Below are positions 22,071 through 34,872 of a stretch of DNA of 64,000 bases, piece by piece. The notes beneath the pieces are model-generated. The model had not been told where the DNA came from, ran no database searches, and saw only the letters and a list, made by a program, of their open reading frames with translations. A program made the position numbers and the translations under genes. This DNA is from Cryptomeria japonica (taxonomy: Eukaryota; Streptophyta; Pinopsida; Cupressales; Cupressaceae): NCBI RefSeq assembly GCF_030272615.1, contig NC_081413.1, forward strand, positions 102,198,239 to 102,262,238, in the 5' to 3' direction. Every line of letters starts with the position of its first letter. The stretch's first letter is position 1.

Positions 22071-23236
22071 TGATGAATACTAAGAGGGGGGGTGAATTAG
22101 TATGCCAAAAATCTTTGCAATTAAATACTTTGCAAGACTAATAGTAAACTGGTAAAACAGTTTAGCAGACAAACCGATTAACACACATGCAAACCAAATA
22201 TCTAATCATGCATTCACCCACAAAAGCACAAGCACCATAACACAAGAGATTTTGACATGGAAACCCAAATGGGAAAAACCACGATGAGATGGAACTCACA
22301 AGTAACTATCTGCAGAATAGGAACCAGACCGGTTAAGGTCAGACCGGTTGAGGTCTTACAATGTTCTTTACCAGAACAGATCCTGTTAGGAATCTCAATC
22401 TCTATTAGGAGATAAGTCCAATTAAAGACTACCTTGCTAGAGGATTTTAGATCCACAGATGTGAACCACCTTGTTAGAGGATTTACAAAAGGCTTTTGGG
22501 CCTACTCGGTTAAGGGCTACAGACTTGTCGAAGATGTGAGTAATCAACAAGTGATTGATCTAGCTAATAGCACAGACTGCTTGGTTAGATCCTTGATAGC
22601 TCATTCCTAATACATTCCAGCATTACTTCAGTCTTCTACACATTCATATTCTCTCCAACTCCTCAACCACCTTAAACCCTAGCAACAACATAAACTTTCA
22701 CGACAACCACATCAACAAACTAAAACCCTAGACATGATGTCCTTATAAAGGAATCTGATTTCATATCAGTCCAATAGGATTACAATCCAATTTCATAGGT
22801 TCAATGAACCTAGACATACTTGGTAACACAACACAAAAAGCACCGTTAAAGTGTCGGCATCGTCAAAAAATCGGTGGATGGTAACTTATCACAAAATGTC
22901 AGTTGGTAACTCATCACAGAGTATTACCAGTTCATACAAAAATGTCGGTTCAAGCAAAATGTTGGTTGCCAGTTTGACAAAATGAAGACTGGGAACTATG
23001 TATTCTGTTGCTTTGATCCTTCGTACCACTTGAGATCCTTGAACCGCTTGGGGTTAACATGTCACTTTAGACCGGTAAACACATTCTGCAAAACACCAAT
23101 AGTCTAACGACTATAATACAACATACCGGTTGCAACATATTCTGGTTGAGCTTAGGCTCATACATATAAAGAAGATCTCAATGCAAGTCTGTGTTCGTCA
23201 ATGACAATCACATCATAAACATCAAAAATGCCAACA
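22071..23236 (-). repeat. A2 3' LTR
   Basis: TGATGA...GCCAACA on the plus strand. The U5 stem-loop is at 22077-22103 with perfect arms ATACTAA / TTAGTAT. The U3 hairpin near 23098-23116 has become ATAGTC / GACTAT, that is, one base pair exchanged relative to A1 and A3. A TATA-like TTATAAAGG (near 22742) lies at the position of TTTAAAAGG in A3. Confidence 0.92.
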
Positions 23237-23550
23237 ATCTCCCCCTTTGGCATTGATGGAAACACTTAGGAAAATAAAATTTTGACATCTAAGTGTTTTA
23301 CAACAAAATCATGCCATTAGCAAAATTGCTCCCCCTAAGCATATACACTATCCCTTTGACAATACAATGTATAACAATTTTGCATATAGAGCATAAACAT
23401 TTGAGATATTCAGAGCATATATCAAAATCTTGATTACCAGATACTTCTCCCCTATACTTCTCCCAAATAGAATTCTTCTCCCCCTTTGCCAACAATGACA
23501 AAGTACAGCTGAACAACCTTGTTTTCATTTGATATTAAAATAATAAAAAT
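23237..23550 (-). other. A2 polypurine tract series
   Basis: CTCCCC-containing runs stand at about 23238-23247 (touching the LTR), 23329-23335, 23447-23452, 23458-23463 and 23479-23487. Non-coding. Confidence 0.65.
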
Positions 23551-26500
23551 TTATGACAATAAGGAATAATACTTGTCAAAAATAGATTTAAAGTCCTACA
23601 AGAATTGTTTCATCGATAAAGACAAGGACTCAAGTAGAGAGGTGGCTACTTCTTTCTCTGTCTGCATCTGGGAGACTTGTTCTTCCATGGCATCAATTGT
23701 GCTCATCTCCTGTGTCACTGTTAAGGCATCCAGGTTTAGATAGCACTTCTGAAGAATTTGCAATCATGGGAGTAGAACTAGTTGTAGCTCCTGCAAATCT
23801 CTAGACCGAGTGCTAATCTCTTGCTCCATTTTTGCTGACTGGATGTGAAACCGATGAATGGTTTGCCCATAAGTTGTAAAGGAATCATAAGGCAGCTTGA
23901 ATGTGCTCATGTAGGACTGCAAGTCTATTTGAAGCTTTTGATTCTGAGCTAGCACATCATCATAGAATAGATGGGGTTGACAGATCTTTCTGAGTAGCAG
24001 ATTCCCCTCATCCAGAGCATCCCTTATATCCTTTTGTTCTTTTTGTAGTTCAAACCGGAGCTCATTCAACTTCCTTACCAGAGTTGTATTAAGATATTTT
24101 TGATACTCTTTCTTGACATTTGCCTCTGCTGCCTCTTCTAGGCTCTGCACCTAATCATCCACTACTGTGCATAGGAGCTTAAGTTTAGCCAGTGATGATT
24201 CAGTGTTGGGAAGGTTAGTACCGGGTGTAGCTAGGAATCTGGAAATCATCACAAGCAAATCAAAATACTAATCTATCTCAATCACAAAAGCAGATTGCAA
24301 TGATCAATCCTAACACACTCAATAAAGACATGAAAATAAAACATTCAAAACTAAAAACTAAGCAAACCAGATGCAGATTCGAATGTCTCCTTCATGCGGC
24401 TCCATTGTCCTTCTTTCTCCTTCAAATTGTGGATCTCACCTATAAGTGCATGATCATGATATGAAAGCAAGTAGACAAGATGATTGCTCAAGAATACTCG
24501 AAGCGTGATTGATTCGGGAATCGATTTGAAAAGTGATTCGTTCGATAATGTGATTAGGGTTCAGGGACTTTGATTGAAGAAATTCATCCAATTTATAGAT
24601 AAATTGGAGAAAAGACAAGATTAGCATTAAATTGACATTAGAGGCAATTGATTTCAAAAATAGCACAATTGAGTGGAAAGAAGAAGGTTATGACACCTTC
24701 TTTGTCATGAATTATGACATATTGCCAATGCAAAGGTTAGAGGACTAGAAGCTTATGACATCTTGCTATGCCAAAAGTATGATGTATGAGAAATTCATGC
24801 TTCCACCGAAGCACAAAAATAGGGAGAACTAGAGAGAAATTAATTAGGTGGAAATTAAATTTGACAAATTAGAAAATAGGTGGAAATTAGGAATTTAGGA
24901 AAATTAGGAAAATTAGGTAATTTAGTGAATTAATTAATAATTTCTCATTTATTAATTAATTCACAAAGAGGGAATTTAGAAATTAGGTAAATCAATTAAT
25001 AATTTGTCATTTATTAATTAATTTACAAAAATAGGAGGAATTAATTAGCCAATTAAATAAATATTTAATTGTGACAAGAAGACTTAGGATAAATAAATAA
25101 ATTATTTAACCTAGAGGGAAAATGCCAAACAAGATTAAATAAATAAATCATAAAACCTTGGAAGATGAATTAGAAATGCAAGGACGACAATTAGGTCTTG
25201 ATGTAAGATTGATTTGATGTTGATTCGATCATGATTTTGAATTGACAAAGGACCAATGCTGACAAACAATTTTGATTGATAAATGCACCAATTTACGAGG
25301 AATAATGACAAATTGATCCAAATTAACACGATTGAGAAGGACGACGATGATAACAATCGATGACAAATCGATCGCAAAATGACAAGATTGAAAATGATAA
25401 CGATTGATGACAAATCGATCACAAAACGACAAGATTGACAACAGGACAAAACCCTAATTAGGATTGACGATGTCCAAAATGATGACAAATTAGCACGCAC
25501 ATTGATGCGACAGGATAAGATTGACCAAAATCATGACTGAAGATTGTTGTCGACAAGACCAATTTTGAAAGCGAGACAACTGAAGAATGCAGAAGAAGGA
25601 CTCGATGCTCGCAAATGATAAAGACCAAATGCGTGACATAGGAGAAATGTTAATGCGATGCAAAAACCCTAAAATAAGGCAATGCACAAATGTTAAAGTA
25701 TGATTCCACAAGCATTGACCATTTTTAGGTGTTTACACCAGGAATCAAACCGGTATGAGTGTCCACAGCCACTTGAATTACATCCTGCTCCTTCTTCCTT
25801 TGTATGTTTTCAAGTCATTCTTGGGAAACTTTGATGCTCTGCATCAACTCCATTTCACTTGCAGATTGGAGGTTGATAGGACTGGTGAGGTTAGTCGGTT
25901 TGGCTTGACCACCGGTTGCCTTCGGAGTCTCCATCTAGGTTCTCTTTGCCGCTTCTCTTTCCTTATCCTCTTATGATTTTTTCTTCTCCACTTCTCTCCT
26001 CTTCTCCTCTGCTTTGTCTTCCTCGGCCTTTTTCCTCTCAACTTCTATCCTTTTCTTCTCTACTTTGTCTTCCTCTGCCTTCTTCCTTTCTACTTCCTTC
26101 CACTTCTCCTCTTCTTTCTCTTCCTCTTCCTTCTTCTTTTTCTCTACTTCTCTCCTCTTCTCTTCCTCCTTATCTTCCTCTTCCTTCTTCTTCTCTTGTT
26201 CCTTATCTTCCTCTTCTTTCTTTTTCCTTTCATCTTCTTGCTTCTTTTTCTCTTCATCTTCTTTTCTTTTCTCCTCTTCCTCTTTTCTCTTTTCCTCGTC
26301 TTTCTGCTTCTCCTCAACTTCATCCTTTTTCCTCTTCTCTGCCTGTTCCTTTTCCACTTCCTATCTATCCTCGGCCTGCTTATCAACCTGTTTAGCCTAT
26401 TGCTCCTATCCTGTTGCCTCAGATGGTGTTTCCTGAGTAACATCCTTTACGTCCATAGCATCAACATCAATGGTGTCGATCAGCTCAACAACCGGGTTTC

Positions 26501-28415
26501 CTTCGTCATCAAATGCTTCATCCAGTTTTGTTATTATCGGTTCTTGTTCAGCCTTTCAGTTGGCTTCAGCCACTCGATGCATTTTCAGAGCTTCTAGAGC
26601 AAGGGTGTGTGTATTCTTGAGTACTTCTTTACCCTTCCCTTCAAGTATCAGGAGTCTTCTTCTTCTCATGAAGAAGAGGCATTTGTATTTGTTCATCACT
26701 TTGAACAGTTCCGAATTTGATACATTAGGAAAATGTTCAGCAAAAACTTTTTCTCTCATTTCCTTTTCCTTCTCTATGGCAATGCGTCATTTATTGTCTA
26801 AGGATTTATACAAAGAATCCGGTGTCTCAGATCTAATTTTTTAAGGCGACCAGTCATTAACACATAAATATTGAATTATTTCTTTTTCCACTGCTTCCTT
26901 TTCATCATCATTAAAGTCATCAAAACAATCAATTAAATCATTCAATACTTTTCTCCTAATATTTTTTATAGTTCTTTGACAATGTGTCAAAGGTTTGTAG
27001 GAGGAGATGTCAATATTTACCATTGTCGATGATGTCGGTTCATTCTTTTTCTTTTTCTTTGCTTGATGTGTCTTCTTTGGTTTTTCCTTAGACACAGTTT
27101 CTTCTTAGTCTAGAGAGGTATTCCTTGTCTTCCTCTTTCTCTCGAACACTTTAGCAGGTGCCGCTTCAGGTTTTTTTTTAGCCGGTGACCGCTTGGTCAC
27201 TGCAAGATTGGTTGTAGTAGTTGGTGTCGATGTTGAAGGCACTATTTTTGCCTTCTTCACTGAAGGTTCTTTTCCTTTCTTTGTTGAGGGTTCCTCAACC
27301 GGTGTTAGCCTTTCTAGGTAGGTGTCGGTTCTTTTTTCCTTTGGATCAAGTGGTGAGGCAATAAGGGTAGAGGCATATCCTTCCAGCATATCATTCATTA
27401 CCTCATAGCCCATAGGCTCCACTTCCTCCTATCTGGGTTCAACAGCCTCCATTATGCATTGATCCACTTTAATGGTGAAACAGATATCATCTTCATATTT
27501 CTTGACAATATCACCTGATATTCTCACCCTCTGACTCATTTTACATTTGAACTCATCAAAGTACTCGTTCAGAACTTTAGGGTAACCAGTTCCAACTACT
27601 TGAATGCTTTCCTTGATTTGCTTGGTTACCAGTTGGTCAGCAGACCATTGGACATCACCTAATCCTGGAAAGTAGCCTTGGAAGTAAAAGAATAGCCCAA
27701 CCAGTAGTTGTCCAAACTTGAGCCTTAAAGCATTATCCTATTTCATAGATTTCAGATTCAATAGGAGTTGCCTTTGCATACCAGTGCATAGGTCAAATGA
27801 TGCATCCTCCTTGATCATCCGGTAAGCGGCATTTACCACTGCAGTAGATACAGAGTTAATTCTGTTGGCTGAGAATGTCTAGTACCCAATCACCATACAT
27901 GCATACTTCACCAGATCGTCCTTTATAGAATTGACAGTCATACCTTGTGAGTCTCTCATTGAACCGGTGAGCTTGGACATTTCAGTTTTGCTTACCGTCC
28001 TAAGGGTTGGCACATCCCCTGTATTGCAGAAACTGGTGATGGCATGAATTTCTTGAGGTGTTATATCATGCGTTCTTTCCAGGTACATCTTGTCACCATG
28101 AACTCTGCTCAAAATGATCCTAATGTGATCATCTATGAAATCTTCCAAGAAATAAACAGCATTGTGGAGCTTCTTCTTCTCCAAGATACTATACTCCAGC
28201 TTGATCTTTTTATCTTGTCCACAGAAAAAACCTAGCTAGGAGTGGATATCTAGAGACCCTAGGTCTTCAATCTTGCAATCTATGTAATCAGAAATCCCTT
28301 CTTCTACTATAACACCAGCTGGAACTTGTGATAGGGCATTATACTTAGACTTGCGTTGAATAAAACTTGCAGACTCGACAGATGCACTAGAACTGGTATG
28401 AGATGCGGAAGCCAT
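23551..28415 (-). pseudogene. A2 ORF2, broken and interrupted by solo LTR S
   Basis: The ATG complement is at 28413-28415 and the terminal stop at 23551-23553. It aligns with ORF2 of A1 and A3 through the N-terminal globular region (27879-28415), the linker (27105-27422), the second globular block (26556-27095), the Glu/Lys-rich helix (25971-26357) and the C-terminal coiled coil (23764-24150). The insert S lies between the last two. Several stops and shifts are present; some are TAG where another copy has CAG (28236-28238, 26361-26363, 23596-23598). The TAG codons at 27738-27740 and 24151-24153 are shared with both other copies. Function unknown. Confidence 0.72.
24226..25737 (-). mobile_element. 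S: solo LTR inside A2 ORF2
   Basis: A 1,512-base insertion bounded by CCGGG (24221-24225) and CCAGG (25738-25742), a target-site duplication with a CpG-type change. It starts TGTAGC and ends GGTGTTTACA on the plus strand; on its own strand it begins TGTAAACACCTAAA, as do elements C and G. It contains a TATA-like TTTATAG near 24594, AT-rich ATTAATTAAT stretches (24940-25110) and a 47-base tandem duplication around 25351-25445. There is no coding content. It is probably the product of LTR-LTR recombination of a C/G-type element. Confidence 0.85.
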
Positions 28416-28863
28416 GATAGGAACCTAAAAAAAAACTCAAAAAAATACCTTTTGAAACACTTGAATTTAGGGCTTTCAGATTCTCCTTCACTTCACACTC
28501 CGTCGGTTGCAGAATCACTGCTTTGCCTTCACTTGGCCATTTGCAATTTCAATTTGAATCTCCTTCATGGTTTCTCAATTTCTCAAAATCTCAACACAAA
28601 TCGCTTTGTCATCGCTCTGCACTCGAAAACCTCCTTCGCTTTGAAAACTGATAGTGAGAAATGATTTGAAAAATCCTTTTAAACATATTCCTCACCTACC
28701 ACAATTAATGCTCCATCATTAGGGCGTAAACCCTAATTTGCCTTTTACCATTTTCGGTCTTCTGCTTATTGACAGGTATCGCATACTGGTTAAGGTCTTT
28801 TACCGGTGTAGACTGGGGGTTCAAAACATTTCGCCGTTTGCTCCCCCTAAACTTTTCTGAAGC
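28416..28863 (-). other. A2 region between ORF1 and ORF2
   Basis: Counterpart of 4833-5275. The telo-box palindrome is unchanged at 28718-28737. The TATA-like box has become TTTAAAAG (about 28675-28682). A polypurine run remains near 28840-28846. Confidence 0.55.
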
Positions 28864-30137
28864 TTAGTTTGTCGGTTTTGTGATTTCCACACTAGGTGTA
28901 GAAACCGGTTCCTCTTGTAACACCATTGGTTTCTTCTTCCAAGTTTTGTTCATGTCCACTTGAACAGTGTCAACATCAATGTTTACTTCTGGATTGACCG
29001 GTATATCATCAAATATGTTCTTTCTTGATCTACAGAATCTGGCAATGTGACCTGGTTTGTTGCAGTGATAGCAGACCAATCCAGCTGCTCTCCAAGGTCC
29101 ATTATTCATGTTGCCATTCTTCCTTCTGCATGTTGCAGTAGTGTGACCATCACCATGACAAACCATAAAGTTTTCTCTCCATCCGATTGCCACTTGATAG
29201 CCACCGCTTCTTGACTGATGATTGAAAGCATTAAACCAATTGTGATTCTGGTTCACAAAAGGTTCAGGACCAACTCCTTGGGTCCTCTGAGGATATCTAC
29301 CAATTTTGTTCATAACTGATCTGCATTCAGATGCTCTATGCCCATACTTGTTGCATACATAACAGTTACCATTGAATCTATAGGATCTAGGCTTATCATT
29401 TAGGAAATAAGGAAAATTGTTGTAAGCCTTACTCCTACACTCATTTGCAGTATGTCCTTCTTTAAGATAGTTGAAGCAAACAAGTTTAAACTTTTTCTTA
29501 CCTTTATCCTTTGATGTTGGTTTTTTCTTTGATGTTCCAGCATTTGTACTAGAGGTCTCACCTTTCTCATGACCAGAATAACCAAGTCCATTGGTATTCT
29601 TGACCGGTTTGGCAGATTCCAGCTTTTGCTCTAGCTTGATAGTACTCTTGTTGAACTTAGCGAGTATTTCCTTTGACTCAGAGAGTTCTTTGGAAATAGA
29701 AGCATTTGTTTCCATCAGGTTTTCATTCTTAGAGATGGCAATGTTCAGTTCTTGCATGTCTTCCTTTTCCACTTTTCTTGCATGGAGTTGAGCAATTAGG
29801 GCACTGATCTATTGTTTCAGCTTGGAGATCTCATGATCTCTATCCTTCACCAGATCTTTAGCTTTCCTCTGGTTCTCAAGCTCTTGACACATCCGGATAG
29901 TCAGTCCTTCCAACTCCTTTCTCAGGTTGGAGTTTGATTCATTCAAATTTTCTACTTCTTGAATCAGGCTTCCATGTTCACTTCATCAGAGGAACTATTT
30001 TCAGATAGCTCCATCAGCTTTTCTACATGTTCTCTCCTTTTTGCTTGAGATGCCTTGTATTTTACCATAAGATCATCATAGGCTTGCTCAGACTGAGTGA
30101 GCCGATGAGTAAGTTCCCTCAATGTGTATTCCTCCAT
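28864..30137 (-). pseudogene. A2 ORF1, broken
   Basis: Homologous to the intact ORF1 of A1. Starting from the ATG at 30135-30137, the first 60 codons are open, then stops and a shift occur between about 29,780 and 29,970. The remainder (28864-29772) is open and keeps four zinc-knuckle sites: FNYLKEGHTANEC (second Cys lost, now Tyr), CYVCNKYGHRASEC, CMVCHGDGHTTATC-like (first Cys lost, now Phe) and CYHCNKPGHIARFC. A non-functional copy. Confidence 0.8.
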
Positions 30138-30172
30138 ATCTCTTTCCAAGTGGTTAAACTTATAGAAAGGTT

Positions 30173-30187
30173 GGCTCGGATACCAAT
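30173..30187 (-). other. A2 primer-binding site
   Basis: Element strand: AATTGGTATCCGAGCC-like, with one change from the initiator-Met site of A1 and A3. It touches the 5' LTR. Confidence 0.7.
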
Positions 30188-31354
30188 TGATGAATACTAA
30201 GAGGGAGGGGTGAATTAGTATGCCAAAAATCTTTGCACTTAAAAACTTTGCAAGACTAATAGTAAATCAGTAAAACAGTTTAGCAGACAACCCGGTTAAC
30301 ACACATGCAAACCAAATAGCTAATAATGCATTCACCCACAAAAGCACAAGCACCATAATACAAGAGATTTTGACGTGGAAACCCAAATGGGAAAAATCAC
30401 GGTGAGATGGAACTCACAAGTAACTATCTGCAGAATAGGAACTAGACGGGTTAAGGTCACACCGGTTAAGGTCTTACAATGTTCTTTACCAGAACATATC
30501 CTATTAGGAATCTCAATCTCTGTTAGGAGATAAGTCTGATTAAAGACTACCTTGCTAGAGGATTTTAGATCCACGGATGTGAACCACCTTGTTAGAGGAT
30601 TTACAAAAGGCTTTTGGGCCTACCCGGTTAAGGGCCACAGACTTGTCGAAGATGTGAGTAATCAACAAGTGATTGATCTAGCTAATAGCACAGACTGCTT
30701 GGTTAGATCCTTGATAGCTCGTTCCTAATGCATTCTAGCATTACTTCAGTCTTCTACACATTCATATTCTCTCCAACTCCTCAACCACCTTAAACCCTAG
30801 CAACAACATAAACTTTCGCTACAACCACATCAACAAACTAAAACCCTAGACATGATGTCCTTATAAAGGAATCTGATTTCATGTCGGTCCAATAGGATTA
30901 CAATCCAATTTCCTAGGTTCAATGAACCTAGACATACTTGGTAACACGACACAAAAAGCACCGTTAAAGTGTCGGCACCATCAAAAAATCGGTGGATGGT
31001 AACTCATCACAAAATGTTGGTTGGTAACTCATCATAGAGTATTACCGGTTCATATAAAAATGTCAGTTCAAGCAAAATGTCGGTTGCCGATTTGACAAAA
31101 TGAAGACTGGGAAGTATGTGTTCTGTTGCTTTGATCCTTCGTACCGCTTGAGATCCTCGAACCACTTGGGGTTAACATGCTGCTTCAGACTGGCAAGCAC
31201 ATTATGCAAAACACCAATAGTCTAACGACTATAATACAACATACCGGTTGCAACATATTATGGTTGAGCTTAGGCTCATACATATAAAGAAGATCTCAAT
31301 GCAAGTGTGTGTCCATCAATGACAATCACATCATAAACATCAAAAATGCCAACA
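30188..31354 (-). repeat. A2 5' LTR
   Basis: 1,167 bases. The U5 stem-loop is at 30194-30221; its loop is GAGGGAGGGGTGAA, so the G-run carries one A. Arms ATACTAA / TTAGTAT are perfect. The exchanged base pair in the U3 hairpin is present here as in the partner LTR, so it predates this insertion. Confidence 0.92.
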
Positions 31355-31537
31355 AAAGTATTTAATCAAATGGGATCAAGAGGTTAGACAAATTAATTAA
31401 ATTAATTTAGCTAGGGTTATAGAAGAAATAGACTTTAATTAAATAAATGAATTATTTTATTAGTGGCTATGCTTTAGAAGAAAGGGGATAATAGAAATTA
31501 ACTTGAACAAATTATGATGATCCAATTTAGGTGTCTA
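31355..31537 (-). repeat. Element G 5' LTR, piece 3 of 3 (outer end)
   Basis: Ends in TTTAGGTGTCTACA at 31537; on the minus strand this is TGTAGACACCTAAA, the typical LTR start also seen at 54493 and 62672 in element C. It is therefore taken as the outer end of the G 5' LTR. Confidence 0.55.
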
Positions 31538-32185
31538 CAGTTTTATGCAAGCGTAATTTAGGATTTTATTTATGCAAGCGCAATATAGATTCTTTTTAAT
31601 AAAATCATACTTAGGTTTCAATTTTTTGCAAGCATAATCTACATTTTTTTTAATGAAAGCATACTGAGGTTTCAATTTCAACAACCTTAAAGTAGATTCT
31701 ATTTCTGCAAATAGATTAGATTTCCCCTTTAATGCAAGTGTGTATTAGATTAATGAACTCCATCATCTAGAGGACCAATTTAGGTTAAAATAGAGGTTAT
31801 CCATTGTAGTCATTAGTTTAGTAGATCTACATAGGTTAGAGTTGAAATTCCTAACTAATTCAGAAAAGATACAATAGTTTAGAGTTGCAACCAAACAACT
31901 TTAGATAGCTCTAGATTGAATATATCACAAAAATCACACTATCGAAATACCCCCCAACAAATCTGTTTTACTGCAAACAACTATAGACACCCACTATTAG
32001 GCTTTGAATGAATGAAATGATAAGGGTATTGTGACATGTGACGACCCCTCTCATCATTTTTTGCATTGTTGTTAAGGAATGATCTGGCAAAATCAAAGAA
32101 TTATGCCTTAGTTGATAAGAAAAACACCCTAAACATCCTTGAAAGTTGGTGAGAAGCACAACGAGACCCTTTTGGTATATTTGTC
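31538..32185. other. Anciently degraded sequence with short imperfect repeats
   Basis: No coding signal. Imperfect repeats of TGCAAGCGTAAT (about 31548, 31576, 31635) and of CATACTTAGGTTTCAATTT (about 31605 and 31668) suggest old tandem structure. ATAGACACCCACTATTA near 31983 faintly resembles the LTR start of C/G. Confidence 0.4.
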
Positions 32186-32640
32186 ATGATTATTAAAGAA
32201 AAATCCAAAGAATCATTGCCTTTGAATTATAATCCATCATCTTTTGAAAGAGCTTCTAAGCAATTAGAAGAGATGGATGACCAAGCAAAACAACAACATC
32301 AAGAGGAAGTTCCTACCAATAGAATTTTTTCATATCAAATTTCCTTCAACAAGGAAAGAAATGAACCCCCTATGAAAAACATTTCTCCTTATGTTTAACC
32401 ACTTTCTATGGGAAAACTTCTAAATATCTTGATCAATTTTGATTCAGTTCAAGGTGTTATGTTAGACCTATACGACACTATAGATAACGAGAAATCAAAA
32501 TTATTTTCATCCACATTAAAATAATTAGCTTTGTGTTGGTTTACGAGATTATATGTTGTCTCTATCTCCACTCAGTATTCACTCTCTTCTTAATAGACTT
32601 AATATTGAATCTATTAAGTTCACATTCTCCCTTAAAAGTA
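32186..32640 (+). pseudogene. H: possible Gypsy gag remnant
   Basis: An open stretch of 70 codons (Glu/Gln/Lys-rich, 32186-32398) is followed in a nearby frame by a weak resemblance to the Gypsy gag core around 32500-32560 (a SSTLK..ALCWFTRL-like run with a stop). If real, it may belong to the same plus-strand Gypsy element as the RT scrap at 48431-48752, with E inserted between them. Low confidence. Confidence 0.25.
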
Positions 32641-34872
32641 TTTTTTGCAAAATAGGTCTTTTGCCTAGTTTAGATAAACCTCTTTTTTAAGATCCTCCAT
32701 TGAGTAGTCAAAATTCTTCTCTATTTCTATAATTTGGCATACAAACTCCTCAAGGCTTAGAATTCCATTGTAGTAGGGACCAGCGAACTTTGATTTATTG
32801 CCCATCTTTGAAATAGTCTTTTAGGTTCATCCATCAAGTCTTATACTTCTTGGCCTTTAGCTTCTTCATGATCACTTACATTCTTAACATATATTGTTCT
32901 TTATGTTGTTTGTATCATGTCAAATATAAGATCTTAGCCTTCATCTATGCACCATTAAATATTCTAGAAATTTCTCAAAACAAAACCCAACAAGAAACCT
33001 TACTCAAATACCACTTGGTGTAGTTCAGATGAAGGTTCCTAGTTAAACACAACCCATGTTGATAACCTAATATTAAACAACAATCACACACTCCAAATGG
33101 AACGATAATCAAATTCACTTGCATTAAATTGAAATCAACCTTCAATAGCTAACAATTAAGTTGAATGAACTATCTATTGCAAAACATAAAATTTTCTGAC
33201 TCTATTCTATTATTCTATATGGAAAAGCTATTTGATTAACATTTCTACTAATTAGTATTTTCTCATGTTCCTTTTTTTTCTTGATGTCTCTCTTTGTGCT
33301 TTAAATGATTTAATGTTTTTTTCTCGGTCTTCATCATGATTTCATTTCCCCTACATGATATTCCTTGTTGTGTATGATTTAGGGCATTTTCCCTTTCAAA
33401 TACAACTTAACCCACTTGTTTTATGTTTGTTTTTGTATTTCTAATCTGTAGAGGTTTTGGATCGTTTAATTTGCCCTCAACACCACATGATCATTTGAAA
33501 GAATAAAATCACCATCACAAATGATTTAGATACCAAAAATAATGACTCTTAAGTTCTTGTTGGGTCATTGTCATGTTGTTTGAAACTTCCACTTACTCTA
33601 CTAGATCTAGTTTAAAAATTTAAATGAAGCTTTAGTTTTCACAAAATGTTGTCAAGAGAATAACCCAACTAATAATATTGTGTGATTTATTTTGACAACG
33701 AGACATTTGAAATAATATTTAAAGATCAACATCATAAAAAATCACCTCTACCAATAATAAATTATTCACACCTTGTTGTTGAATTCATCCCACTAGTTCA
33801 AGTTATAGAGTTGCTTAAGTGAATTCATGATGTTGAAGTTACACATACTTGCTTCTAAATATGTTTTAGGTTGTTGTCGAAGTGTTACCAATCATTGCTA
33901 AAATGAATCATTAGATTCTACTACTATTCAAGTCAACTAGAACATATTTTAACTCTATGATTTGCCCAAATATATCATTTCACCTAAAAACACACACCAA
34001 AAAAAATTTATCCTTAGCCTTATTTTTTATATTATTTTTGTGGGGTCGAAGGGTGCTTTAGAATTGTTTATGAACTTGAATGCTCTTTCTTCAAAGTGTA
34101 AATTTTGCACAAAGTGTAAGTTAAGATGAAAGTGTTGTAAGTTGATAAGTAATGGTGGTAGTTCACAAAAAACTTAGTGTTCAAAGAGATGATTTAGAAA
34201 TTGGGGTTGAAAACTATCACATGCCTCATGCCATACAAAATCTCTTTGTTATAAAATGGCCATCATCTCATGATGAAAGAATAATGTCAAGTTGTAGTTT
34301 ACATTTGAGGATATGTAGATGAAGTTTGTTGCAATGCAATTTTGATGGTTGCATATTGCGTGTTGTTGGATAGAACTTCATAATATGATAGATGTGTGAT
34401 CCATAATGAATGAAAAAGACCTTCACTAGATCAGAGAATAATATCAAGTTACATTCCACATTAGAGGATACATATATGAAGTGAAATTTTTAGTGATTCT
34501 AATGGATGCATGTTGTGTTGTTGGCCAGACCTTGGTAGCACAATAAATGTATGATACATAATGACAGAAGAAGACCTTCAACATTATTAGCAATGGAGAA
34601 AAAATTGTTATGATTTATGTAGGATGAAGAAGTATGCATAATTGGCAAAGTAATGTTATTATCAACACAAGAAGTTCTCAAGAAGGGACTTGCGAGATTG
34701 TTATGTGAGAGTAGTAAGAATTGAGTAGAAGGAAGAACATAAATTTGAGCAACGCATCTTTGAAAAGCTTGAATTTGGCATGCGCCTCCAAGATTTTTCT
34801 ATGTAATGGAGGAAGGCCAAGAGAATTGCTACTAGTGTGAATTGCTATTTCTCAATTATATTGTATTAAACA
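32641..34872. other. Degraded AT-rich sequence, no identifiable gene
   Basis: I find no coding sequence, RNA gene or clear LTR in this 2.2 kb stretch. It is the left flank of Copia element E. The last third holds an imperfect 157-base tandem duplication. Confidence 0.5.
34278..34592. repeat. Imperfect 157-base tandem duplication
   Basis: The unit starting AGAATAATGTCAAGTT at 34278 recurs as AGAATAATATCAAGTT at 34435, and both run on to AAGACCTTCA near 34425 and 34580. Divergence is high, so the duplication is old. Confidence 0.55.

Larger units (their letters stand above)
22071..31354 (-). mobile_element. A2: LTR retrotransposon without pol genes, copy 2
   Basis: A 9.3 kb element flanked by AAATT (22066-22070) and AAAGT (31355-31359), a target-site duplication with one mismatch. 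It has the same gene order as A1, with LTRs of 1,166 and 1,167 bases. It is longer because solo LTR S (24226-25737) sits in ORF2. Sequence changes in the LTRs and coding regions set it apart from A1 and A3 as a separate subfamily. Confidence 0.92.

Noticed and set aside
31538-34872. A host gene between A2 and E
   Set aside because: No ORF beyond 70 codons with coding character, no splice-linked series of conserved exons, and only a weak gag-like trace.
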